Assembly (NCBI GenBank): GCA_017883105.1
Contig: JADGOF010000089.1
Span: forward strand, 1 to 7,844
Length of the DNA stretch: 7,844 nucleotides
Direction: 5' to 3'
From: Acidimicrobiales bacterium
GTDB lineage: Bacteria > Actinomycetota > Acidimicrobiia > Acidimicrobiales > RAAP-2
Under the pieces are notes generated by a model. That model was not told the origin of the DNA, made no database searches, and saw only the letters and a program-made list of their open reading frames with translations. Below, piece after piece: positions 1 to 6,553 of the stretch (the first letter of the stretch is position 1; each line of letters begins with the position of its first letter). Made by a program: the position numbers and the translations under genes.

Positions 1-1538
1 CGGAAGTCCTCCCGGTGGTAGAGGCGTTCGATCTTCCGCTGGGTGCTCTCATCGACGTCGATCCCTTCCTTGTCGAAGAAGCGGAGGACCACCGACTGGG
101 GGTCGTCGGGCGCCAATCGGACAGTGATGCCGGCCATGGAGGCCGACGAGGTGATCTGGAACCGGGTGACCGGCACGGTGGCCGCCTCGAGGTCGTCGAC
201 GTTGACGCCGGCCGCGTTGCAGCCCACCATGATGGCCCGCTTGAGGACGCGAGCGGCTCGACTGGTGTCCCGTGAGGTGGTGACCGTCGCCCCCTTCTCG
301 AAGGTGGAGGCCCAGGCCATGGACAGGCGGACGGCCAGCTCGGGACTGATGTCCACGTTGGCCAGCCCCTGCACGCCGTCCCGGCCGAACAGGGACCGCG
401 CCCCCCTCGACTCCCACACGATGGAGGAGTTGACAATGGCCCCGGCCTCGACCGTCTTGAAGGGGTAGACCTTCACTCCCGTCTTGAGCTCGGCGTCGGC
501 GCCCACGAAGCACTCGTCCCCGAGGACGACCCCCTCCTCGCAGCGCACCCCCTGGCGCAGGTCCGATCCCCGGCCCAGCACACTGCCCTCGATCCGCACC
601 CCCGAGCCGAGGTAGGTATTGTCATGGACCACCGACCGCTGGAGCACGGCGTTGTCCCCGATGCGGATGTTGCGACCCAGGGTGCAGTACTGGCCGAGGT
701 GGGCCCCCGGCCCGATCACGCAGTTGTCGCCGATCACCGCCGGTCCCTCGAGGACCACGCTCGGATCGATCTCCGCCCCCTTGCCCAGCCACACCCCGGG
801 GTGGAGCTGGAAGCCCTTGATCTCGACCTGCACCCGCTGGTCGAGGATGTCCTGGTGGGACTTGAGGTAGGCCTCGAGGGTGCCAACATCCTCCCAGTAC
901 CCGTCGGCCACGTAGCCGAAGAGCTCCCTGCCCGCCTCCAGGGCGGCCGGGAACGACTCGCCCGAGAAGTCGACCGGTTGGCCTTCGGGGATGAAGTCGA
1001 AGATCTCCGGCTCGAGCACGTAGATGCCGGTGTTGATGGTGTCGCTGAATACCTGGCCCCAGGTGGGCTTCTCGAGGAACCGCTCAACGGAGCCGTCCTC
1101 ACGGGTAATGACGATTCCAAACTCGAGCGGGTTGTCGACAGCCTTGAGGGCCAGGGTGGCCAACCCGCCCCGCTTGTCGTGGAAATCGACCACCTGGGAG
1201 AGGTCGATGTCGGTCAGCACGTCCCCGGAGATGACCAGAAACCGTTCGTCGAGCTCCTCACGGGCGTTGCGGACCGAGCCGGCGGTGCCCAGGGGGGTCG
1301 ACTCGGTGGCGTAGACCATGCGCACCCCGAACTCGGAACCGTCCCCGAAGTAGGTGCGGATGGCGTTGGCCATGAAGGCCACCGTCACCACGATGTCCTC
1401 GAACCCGTGCTGACGGAGCAGGTTCACCACGTGCTCCATCATCGGGATGTTGGCCATCGGCAGCATCGGTTTGGGCTGGTTGGAGGTCAGCGGTCGGAGT
1501 CGTGTCCCCTCGCCGCCGGCCATGATGACTGCCTTCAC
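1..1538 (-). CDS. Sugar-phosphate nucleotidyltransferase (mannose-1-phosphate guanylyltransferase type) with phosphomannomutase-like C-terminal domain, partial
   Basis: Likely transfers a nucleotidyl group to a sugar 1-phosphate, probably making GDP-mannose for cell-envelope glycans, in the cytoplasm. Seen: 512 complete codons, open at the left edge. Residues 1-230 are a nucleotidyltransferase domain with the signature loop GGEGTRLRP (8-16), the metal-binding D106 in SGDVLTD, the sugar-binding FLEKP (154-158) and a second metal aspartate D217 in YWEDVGT. Residues about 235-385 are hexapeptide repeats of a left-handed beta-helix. From about 394 a phosphomannomutase-like domain begins. Family members in actinobacteria are about 830 residues, so roughly 320 are missing. 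The GTG start at 1538 is favoured because it gives the usual MKAVIMAGG opening, has AGAGG (1546-1550) seven bases upstream, and overlaps the stop of the preceding phosphatidyltransferase as GTGA. An ATG at 1523 would cut into the conserved first strand. Sugar and base specificity cannot be read from the sequence; glucose or other sugars remain possible. The family assignment is firm. Confidence 0.9.
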   Translation of the reverse strand, partial: MKAVIMAGGEGTRLRPLTSNQPKPMLPMANIPMMEHVVNLLRQHGFEDIVVTVAFMANAIRTYFGDGSEFGVRMVYATESTPLGTAGSVRNAREELDERFLVISGDVLTDIDLSQVVDFHDKRGGLATLALKAVDNPLEFGIVITREDGSVERFLEKPTWGQVFSDTINTGIYVLEPEIFDFIPEGQPVDFSGESFPAALEAGRELFGYVADGYWEDVGTLEAYLKSHQDILDQRVQVEIKGFQLHPGVWLGKGAEIDPSVVLEGPAVIGDNCVIGPGAHLGQYCTLGRNIRIGDNAVLQRSVVHDNTYLGSGVRIEGSVLGRGSDLRQGVRCEEGVVLGDECFVGADAELKTGVKVYPFKTVEAGAIVNSSIVWESRGARSLFGRDGVQGLANVDISPELAVRLSMAWASTFEKGATVTTSRDTSRAARVLKRAIMVGCNAAGVNVDDLEAATVPVTRFQITSSASMAGITVRLAPDDPQSVVLRFFDKEGIDVDESTQRKIERLYHREDF

Positions 1539-2131
1539 GGTGTGGCCTCTTTCGTTCTGGCGCTGCGTCCCTCGACCAGCGCGTTCCGGGCCACCGGCAG
1601 GTAGGCGGCGGCGACGATCCACTCCAGGGTGAGCCCGATGAGGCCGGTCACCCAGGCGACTACCCGGATCGGTCCCTGCCAGGCGGCCGTGCCGTAGCTG
1701 AGCAGGAATGCCGGATACGCGAACATGAGGGCGAAGGTCCCGGCCTTGCCCACCCAAAGTACGTCGATCCGCCTGGCTCCGAGCGACGCCAGCAGGAGCA
1801 CCGCCCCGGACACCACGACTTCACGGGCCAGGGTGGCAGCTCCAAACCAGACGGGCACCGCCCCGTGGATGGTGATGGCAATCACCGCCGCGACCACCAG
1901 GATCCGGTCGGCCACCGGGTCGATCACCTTCCCGACGGTGGACACCTGGTGGAAGCGACGGGCCACGAAGCCGTCGACCCAGTCGGTGGCGCCGAGGACG
2001 GCCAACAAGATGGCGGACGCGGTCTGGCGGTCGGTCCCCAGCACCAGCCACAAGAAGAGCGGGATGCAGATCGTGCGGGCCAGGGTGATGACGTTGGGCA
2101 CCGTCACGATGCGATCCAGGCCGGGATCCAC
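1535..2131 (-). CDS. CDP-alcohol phosphatidyltransferase (phosphatidylglycerophosphate synthase / eukaryotic-type cardiolipin synthase-like)
   Basis: An integral membrane enzyme that displaces CMP from a CDP-alcohol (normally CDP-diacylglycerol) with a second alcohol to make a phospholipid. Seen: about 198 residues with several hydrophobic helices and a complete CDP-alcohol phosphatidyltransferase motif, D-x2-D-G-x2-A-R-x8-G-x3-D-x3-D, running from DWVDG (residues 50-54) to IDPVAD (70-75). An N-terminal VPNVITLAR element, common in the PgsA/Cls branch, precedes it. The GTG at 2131 is preferred: GGAGG (2145-2149) lies 13 bases upstream, and third-position GC is high (about 22 of the first 24 codons) but only about 15 of 24 in the extension back to another GTG at 2203. 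The gene is first in a unit with the nucleotidyltransferase, which it overlaps by four bases (GTGA). From memory, actinobacteria such as Streptomyces carry a eukaryotic-type cardiolipin synthase beside a similar nucleotidyltransferase, so cardiolipin synthesis is as likely as phosphatidylglycerophosphate synthesis. Confidence 0.88.
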   Translation of the reverse strand: MDPGLDRIVTVPNVITLARTICIPLFLWLVLGTDRQTASAILLAVLGATDWVDGFVARRFHQVSTVGKVIDPVADRILVVAAVIAITIHGAVPVWFGAATLAREVVVSGAVLLLASLGARRIDVLWVGKAGTFALMFAYPAFLLSYGTAAWQGPIRVVAWVTGLIGLTLEWIVAAAYLPVARNALVEGRSARTKEATP

Positions 2132-2144
2132 CGGGACGTCTGCG

Positions 2145-2149
2145 CCTCC
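2145..2149 (-). promoter_or_regulatory. Shine-Dalgarno-like GGAGG favouring the 2131 start
   Basis: On the minus strand GGAGG lies 13 bases before the GTG at 2131. The spacing is long but usable, and no comparable site precedes the GTG codons at 2203 or 2107. Together with the rise in third-position GC at 2131 it supports the short form of the phosphatidyltransferase. Confidence 0.4.
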
Positions 2150-2210
2150 CTCTGTGGATCCGGTGCCTGCACTCCCTGCGGTCTTCTCCCCGACACCTCT
2201 CACAGCTACG

Positions 2211-2216
2211 AGTCTA
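2211..2216 (-). promoter_or_regulatory. Candidate -10 element TAGACT for the phosphatidyltransferase-nucleotidyltransferase unit
   Basis: On the minus strand TAGACT fits the actinobacterial -10 pattern TANNNT. It is followed after seven bases by a GTG at 2203, the geometry expected for a leaderless start. If transcription begins near 2203, either translation starts there without a leader or, more likely from codon use, the transcript has a leader of about 72 bases before the GTG at 2131. No convincing -35 hexamer was found 16-19 bases upstream. Confidence 0.35.
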
Positions 2217-2325
2217 CGAGCAGGGTCGACCGTGCCGGAACCACCGTCGGACGATCCGGCGATGGCGGCGACCCGTAGTCTGGCCAGATCGCCATGGCAG
2301 CCTTCCCCGCAACCGCCTCTCGCCG

Positions 2326-3571
2326 ATGGCGGTGAGCTCGCCACCCGGGCAGACCCGTATGTCTTCCGGGTTGGTGGCGCTGTTCGCCGTGGCCTGTGGC
2401 ATCTCCGCGGCCAACCTCTACTACGCCCAGCCGCTCCTGCCCCAGATCGCCAGGGACCTGCACGCCGGATCGGGGCAGACCGTCCTGGTGGTCACCGCCG
2501 CGCAGATCGGCTATGGCATCGGCTTGGCCCTTCTGGTCCCCCTCGGGGACATCCTGGCCCGTCGGCGGCTGGTACCCGGCATCCTGGTGGTGGCCGCCGT
2601 GGCGTTGTGTGCCGCCTCCGCGGCGCCGAGCATCACCGTGCTGATCGTGACGGCTGCCGTGGCCGGCTTCTGTTCGGTGGCCGCCCAGATCCTGGTGCCC
2701 TTCGCCGCGTCGCTGGCCTCCGAGCACCAACGGGGGCGGGTGGTGGGCACGGTGATGAGCGGTCTGCTGCTCGGCATCCTGCTGGCCCGCACCTTCTCGG
2801 GGTTGATCGCCGACGTAGCGGGATGGCGCATCGTCTACGTCGTGGCCGGCGCGGTGGTGCTGGTGCTGGCCGGCCTGTTGCACCGGCGCCTTCCCGCCGA
2901 GCATCCCCGGCCGCGCATCGTCTACTCCCGGTTGCTGGCGTCGGTGGTCCACCTGATGCGCACCGAGCCGGTGCTGCGCCTCCGGTCGGCAATCGGGGCC
3001 CTCACCTTCGCCACCTTCAACGTGATCTGGACCAGCCTGGCTTTCCTGCTCGTCGGATCGCCGTACCACGAGAGCGAAGCGGTGATCGGGCTATTCGGCC
3101 TGCTGGGGGCTGCCGGTGCCCTGGCCGCCTCCTTCAGCGGACGCCTGGCCGACCGGGGTCTCGAGCGATGGGTCTCCGGTGGGTCCTTGGTCCTCACGTT
3201 CGGGGCGATAGGCCTGCTGGCCCTGGGCGCCGATCGGCTATGGCCGTTGATCGCTGGCATCGTGATCGGAGACCTGGGCATCCAGGCCGTGCATATCCAG
3301 AACCAACAGCTGATCTTCGCAATCGACCCGTCCGCCCGGTCCCGTCTCAATACCGGGTACTATGGTCGCCTACTTCATCGGCGGTGCCATCGGCTCGGCC
3401 ACCACCGGCCTGGCCTGGGCCGCCGGAGGGTGGTCAGCGGTCACTGTCCTCGGTGTGGGCTATTCGGCCGCCGCGCTCCTGCTGTGGGTGGTGAGCGAGC
3501 TCACCGGCATTGGGCACATGCCGGATTCGAGGAGCAGAGCACACCACGGGCGTCCCTCGATTCCGAACTGA
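2326..3571 (+). pseudogene. Major facilitator superfamily exporter (DHA1-like, 12 TM type), broken by a +1 frameshift
   Basis: Proton-coupled export of a small molecule across the inner membrane is the family's role; the substrate is unknown. Seen: from ATG 2326 the frame encodes 345 residues, with the NLYYAQPLLP segment (30-39) ending the first helix, motif A as PLGDILARRR (72-81) after the second helix, and a second GRLADRG half-motif in the C-terminal half. At 3361 the reading must move by one base: the next frame continues from ATG 3362 with a typical GGAIGS last-helix pair and stops at 3571. Joined, the product is about 414 residues, normal for a 12-helix transporter. Neither ATG 2326 nor ATG 2359 has a clear ribosome site; the latter would remove 11 hydrophilic residues. 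Upstream, TAGTCT (2276-2281) could be a -10. The SGNH gene follows after 18 bases, suggesting a shared transcript. The break may be a sequencing or assembly error, or a real mutation; the rest is well preserved, so any inactivation would be recent. Confidence 0.8.
3358..3364 (+). other. Frameshift site (one extra base) in the MFS gene
   Basis: The sequence TACTATG reads TAC-TAT-G in the upstream frame and ATG-GTC in the downstream frame. Removing one base at 3361 joins tyrosine 345 directly to MVAYFIGGAIG, restoring the expected run into the eleventh helix. There is no slippery homopolymer and no adjacent stop codon, so programmed frameshifting is not indicated. Confidence 0.75.
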
Positions 3572-3589
3572 ACACGCCAGAATGGTGGG

Positions 3590-4297
3590 ATGCCCCACGT
3601 CGACAGGAACGACTGGATCATCGGAGGAGTTCTGATGACGGTGCTCCTCGCCCTGTTGGCCGTGGCCTTCATTCGACACGCCGGCCAGGCCCACTCGGCC
3701 GGCACCACCCACCCGATGGCCACCGGTCCGACCTCTACCCCCGTCACCGGCGGCCCGACCACGGTGGTCGCCGCCTCCTCCTCGACCACGTCGACGACCG
3801 CGACCGCGACCACGGCACCGGTCACCATGCCGGTACCAGGCCCGGTGTCCAGCGTGGGCGATTCGATCCTGCTGGATTTTCAGTCCGAGCTGCAGAGTGC
3901 GATCCCCGGGGTGAAGGTGGACGGACTGGTCAGTCGGCAGTTCGAGACCGGCATCGGCATCGTGCAGGCTGATCGGGCCGCCGGCACCCTGGGCAATGTG
4001 CTGGTGGTGGAGCTGGGCACCAACGGTCCGGTGACCTCCTCGGAGTTCGATGCCATGGTGCAGGCTGCCTCAGGGGTCCGGCGGGTGGTCTTCGTCAACG
4101 TCAACGTGCCCCGGTCGTGGGCCGCACCGGACAACGCGGTGCTGGCCGCCGGGGTCGCCCGCTATCCGGGGATGGCCGTCCTGGCCGACTGGAACGCCCT
4201 CTCCACCGGCCATCCCGAGTGGTTCACAGCCGACGAGGTGCACCTCGAGCCGGCCGGGGCCCAGGCCATGGCCACCCTCATCGCCCAGTACGCATGA
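3590..4297 (+). CDS. Membrane-anchored SGNH-family esterase/acetyltransferase domain protein (OatA C-terminal-like)
   Basis: Probably an extracytoplasmic hydrolase or O-acyltransferase acting on cell-wall or surface glycan; the substrate is inferred only from the family. Seen in 235 residues: a short N-terminus, one membrane helix (about 9-28) followed by RH, a Ser/Thr/Pro-rich linker (about 36-83), then an SGNH domain (86-235). Catalytic blocks are VGDS with nucleophile S92, LGTNG with oxyanion N145, and DEVH with D215 and H218. The VPRSW and GHPEW stretches also match the domain that follows the acyltransferase-3 membrane domain in peptidoglycan O-acetyltransferase OatA, but here that membrane domain is absent. 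The ATG at 3590 is used because it preserves a 20-residue membrane helix. A strong GGAGGA (3623-3628) sits six bases before an internal ATG at 3635, but starting there would leave a helix of only about 12 residues. It lies 18 bases after the frameshifted exporter and converges on the regulator gene. Confidence 0.85.
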   Translation: MPHVDRNDWIIGGVLMTVLLALLAVAFIRHAGQAHSAGTTHPMATGPTSTPVTGGPTTVVAASSSTTSTTATATTAPVTMPVPGPVSSVGDSILLDFQSELQSAIPGVKVDGLVSRQFETGIGIVQADRAAGTLGNVLVVELGTNGPVTSSEFDAMVQAASGVRRVVFVNVNVPRSWAAPDNAVLAAGVARYPGMAVLADWNALSTGHPEWFTADEVHLEPAGAQAMATLIAQYA

Positions 4298-4307
4298 GGG
4301 TGAGCCC

Positions 4308-4325
4308 ACCGGGCCCCGGCCCGGT
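4308..4325. terminator. GC-rich perfect inverted repeat between convergent genes, candidate bidirectional terminator
   Basis: ACCGGGCCCCGGCCCGGT is self-complementary apart from its centre, allowing a seven-base stem with a four-base loop. It fills most of the 34-base gap between the SGNH stop (4297) and the MerR stop (4332), the expected place for termination of both transcripts. There is no T tract on either side, so it would be a U-less hairpin of the kind proposed for high-GC actinobacteria. Confidence 0.5.
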
Positions 4326-4331
4326 CAACCG

Positions 4332-4781
4332 TCAGGTGTCGTTCAGCTCGGCGAGCAGTGTCTCGTAGCGGGACGACTTCTCCTTGAGGCTCTGCATCAT
4401 GGTGGCGAGAAGCTCCTGGCGGGCGGCCACTACCTCGATCAACTTCTGGTTGATGGCCGAGGCCTCGAGCAGGATCTCCCCCCTCCGGGTCGAGTCGGGA
4501 CCGGCCCGGTACTCCTGGCGCAGCCCGGCCAGTGCGTCCTCGCCATGGAGGATGGTGCGGATCTCTCCGAGGCCCATCCCGAGCAGGGCCTGCAACTCGC
4601 GGATGTGGACGATCCGCTTGAGGTCGTCCTCGCTGTAACGACGCGCGCCGCCGACGGTATGGCCGGTGGGGTCGAGCAGCCCGATCTCCTCGTACCACCG
4701 GAGGGCACGCGGGGACACCTCGGCCCGCTCGGCCGCTTCACCGATCCGGAACAGCTGAGGTGACGGCGGGCCCCCGCTCAT
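4332..4781 (-). CDS. MerR-family transcriptional regulator
   Basis: A dimeric DNA-binding regulator, probably controlling the exporter just upstream of it. Seen in 149 residues: an N-terminal winged helix-turn-helix (FRIGEAAERAEVSPRALRWYEEIGLL, in two pieces at 11-22 and 23-36), the wing with ARRYSEDDL (46-54), helices IVHIRELQALLGMGLGEI (57-74), then a long helical segment (about 98-146) suited to the dimer coiled coil. There is no cysteine anywhere, so a thiol-based metal or redox sensor of the MerR/ZntR/SoxR type is excluded; an organic ligand or transported drug is more plausible. No large C-terminal ligand-binding domain is present. The ATG at 4781 overlaps the exporter stop as ATGA (4778-4781), with GAGG too close to act as an independent ribosome site, so translational coupling is likely. 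The candidate operator is the dyad at 6556-6571. Confidence 0.9.
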   Translation of the reverse strand: MSGGPPSPQLFRIGEAAERAEVSPRALRWYEEIGLLDPTGHTVGGARRYSEDDLKRIVHIRELQALLGMGLGEIRTILHGEDALAGLRQEYRAGPDSTRRGEILLEASAINQKLIEVVAARQELLATMMQSLKEKSSRYETLLAELNDT

Positions 4782-6547
4782 ACCTCGACCACGTCCGGCA
4801 GGGCCGCATCCAGGCCGTCGATCGGTGCAGTGGAGTGACCGTCGACGAACACTTCGTGCCTGAGGGCATCCTCCACGAAGGCCTTGTCCGGACGGCAGTC
4901 GCCGGCCCACCAGCTGAAGGCGGCGGCCAGTGCGCACAGGATGGCCGACACCGCGAAGGCGATCTCCAATCCGCTGTGGAAAGGCCCCGAAATGAGCGAG
5001 GGGAAGAACGACTTGCCGGTGATCACCTGGGCGTGGGCGGCGCCGACCTGGTGGAGGACGTGGGGCCCGAGCAACTGCTTCATGGGATTGACCCCGAGGA
5101 AGGCCGCGAACAGGGTGGCCACCGCGGGGAGTGCGGCGACCCGGGTGGCGATGCCAACAGGCACCCCCTGGGAGGCGAGGCCGTGGGCCATCGCCGCCGG
5201 CAGGTGGGCGGCCAGTCCCACAATCATCAGCGAGAAGAAGATGCCGATGGAGAGCACGAAGCCGGCGTTCATCGAGGTGGCCCGCATGCCCGAGGCCGCG
5301 CCGCGGTCGGCGGCGGGGACGCTGTTCATCATGGTGGTGGTGTTCGGCGCGGAGAACATCCCCACCCCCAGCCCGTTGACCAGAATCAAGAGGGCGAAGA
5401 CCGGATAGGGGAAGTTGACCGGCAAAACCAGCAGCAGGATGAAGGTGGCCGCGGCCGCGGCCATGCCCAGGGTGGAGAACCACTTCTGCCCGTAGCGGTC
5501 GGAGAGCCGTCCGGCGATCGGGCCGGTGGCGAGGAAGCCGACGGACATCGGCACCAGGTAGATGCCGGCCCACAACGGCGTCGACTCGAACGAGTAGCCG
5601 TGCAGGGGCAGCCAGATGCCCTGGAGCCAGAGGATCAGCATGAACTGGAGGCCGCCCCGCCCCATGCTGGCGAAGAGTGAGGCCGCGGCGGCGCCGAGGA
5701 AGGTCCGGATACGGAACAGGCTGATGTGGAACATCGGCTCTTCGACCCGCGACTCCACCAATGCGAAGAGGACCATCAGGGCGGCCCCGCCGAGCAACTC
5801 GGCATCCACCCACGGGCTCAACCAGCCCATCGAGTGCCCGCCGTAGGGCTCGAGCCCGTAGGTGAGGCCGATCATCACGAGCACCAGTCCCACGGCGAAC
5901 GTGATGTTGCCCAGGTAGTCAATACGGGCCGGCGACCGTGCCCCGTTGTCCGGCAGCTTGAGATAGGCCCACACGGTTCCGAACAGGCCGAAGGGGACAC
6001 TGACCAGAAAGACCAATCGCCAGTTGATGTCGGCCAGCAGGCCACCGGCGATCAGCCCGATGAAGGACGCGGCCACGGCGGCGATGATGTTGAACCCGAT
6101 GGCGAAGCCGCGCTTCTCGGGTGGGAAGGCGTCGGTCAGGATGGCGGTGGAGTTGGCCATCAAGAGCGCCCCACCGACCCCTTGGATCACCCGTAGCCCT
6201 ATCAGCGCAGTGGCACCCGCCGACCCGGAGAAGGGCATGAGGGACAGGCCGATCGATGCGGCGGTGAAGATGGCGAATCCGGCGTTGTACATGCGGACCC
6301 GGCCGAAGATGTCGCCGATCCGCCCGAACGTCACCACCAACACCGCGGTGACCACCATGTATCCCTGCAGCAGCCACAGCAGGTATCCGATGTTCGAGGG
6401 TTGCAAGGGGTCGAGATGGATCCCCCGGAAGATGGCCGGCAGGGAGATGATCACGATCGACTGGTTGATGCCGGCGATGAACACGCCGAGGGTGGTGTTC
6501 GACAGGACGATCCACCGGGTCCGCTCGGGGCTCATAGCGGAGAACAT
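4778..6547 (-). CDS. DHA2-family (EmrB/QacA, 14 TM type) MFS drug exporter
   Basis: Proton-driven efflux of drugs or other amphipathic compounds from the inner membrane; the substrate is not predictable. Seen in 589 residues: the first helix (about 13-38) ending in NQSIVIISLPAI, motif A as GRIGDIFGRVR (75-85), motif B RVIQGVGG (119-126), an antiporter motif C region (160-170), and in the C-terminal half a second GRLSDRYG (346-353) plus GMFSAPNTTTMMNSV (396-410), characteristic of 14-helix members. A long loop (about 450-525) separates the last helices, and a hydrophilic tail of about 40 residues follows. Motif C reads FIGLIAGG, with leucine where the usual GPxxGG has proline. ATG 6547 is chosen because a -10-like TAAACT ends six bases before it, giving a leaderless start; ATG 6535 is an alternative. 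It is first in an operon with the MerR regulator (ATGA overlap) and divergent from the DUF1015 gene. Confidence 0.92.
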   Translation of the reverse strand: MFSAMSPERTRWIVLSNTTLGVFIAGINQSIVIISLPAIFRGIHLDPLQPSNIGYLLWLLQGYMVVTAVLVVTFGRIGDIFGRVRMYNAGFAIFTAASIGLSLMPFSGSAGATALIGLRVIQGVGGALLMANSTAILTDAFPPEKRGFAIGFNIIAAVAASFIGLIAGGLLADINWRLVFLVSVPFGLFGTVWAYLKLPDNGARSPARIDYLGNITFAVGLVLVMIGLTYGLEPYGGHSMGWLSPWVDAELLGGAALMVLFALVESRVEEPMFHISLFRIRTFLGAAAASLFASMGRGGLQFMLILWLQGIWLPLHGYSFESTPLWAGIYLVPMSVGFLATGPIAGRLSDRYGQKWFSTLGMAAAAATFILLLVLPVNFPYPVFALLILVNGLGVGMFSAPNTTTMMNSVPAADRGAASGMRATSMNAGFVLSIGIFFSLMIVGLAAHLPAAMAHGLASQGVPVGIATRVAALPAVATLFAAFLGVNPMKQLLGPHVLHQVGAAHAQVITGKSFFPSLISGPFHSGLEIAFAVSAILCALAAAFSWWAGDCRPDKAFVEDALRHEVFVDGHSTAPIDGLDAALPDVVEV

Positions 6548-6553
6548 TTCGAA

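Noticed and set aside
431..436. TTGACA resembling a -35 hexamer
   Set aside because: It lies inside the nucleotidyltransferase coding sequence on the opposite strand with no matching -10.
624..1604. Long plus-strand open frame opposite the nucleotidyltransferase
   Set aside because: Antisense shadow in GC-rich coding DNA; its translation is His/Val/Gly/Asp-rich with no family motif, while the minus strand carries clear motifs throughout.
2294..2335. Thirteen-codon upstream open frame (ATG to TGA) overlapping the MFS start
   Set aside because: No ribosome site, no regulatory residue run and no sign of selection; the length is expected by chance.
2206..3069. Minus-strand open frame across the MFS gene
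   Set aside because: Composition is Gln/His/Gly/Arg-rich shadow sequence; the plus strand encodes a recognisable transporter.
3365..3972. Continuation of the upstream MFS frame past 3361 to a stop at 3972
   Set aside because: The continuation is Arg/His/Gly-rich with no membrane helices, and it overlaps the SGNH gene; the adjacent frame has the expected last helices.
3635..4297. Internal start of the SGNH gene with an ideal GGAGGA six bases upstream
   Set aside because: It would cut the membrane helix to about 12 residues; the GGA-GGA codons encode glycines in the helix. Kept only as an alternative.
4760..5680. Plus-strand open frame opposite the DHA2 exporter
   Set aside because: Gly/His/Glu-rich shadow with no recognisable domain.
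4782..5813. Minus-strand frame upstream of and in frame with the MerR start, extending it to 493 residues
   Set aside because: The added part is an out-of-frame reading of the DHA2 exporter; MerR proteins begin just before the helix-turn-helix, as the ATG at 4781 gives.
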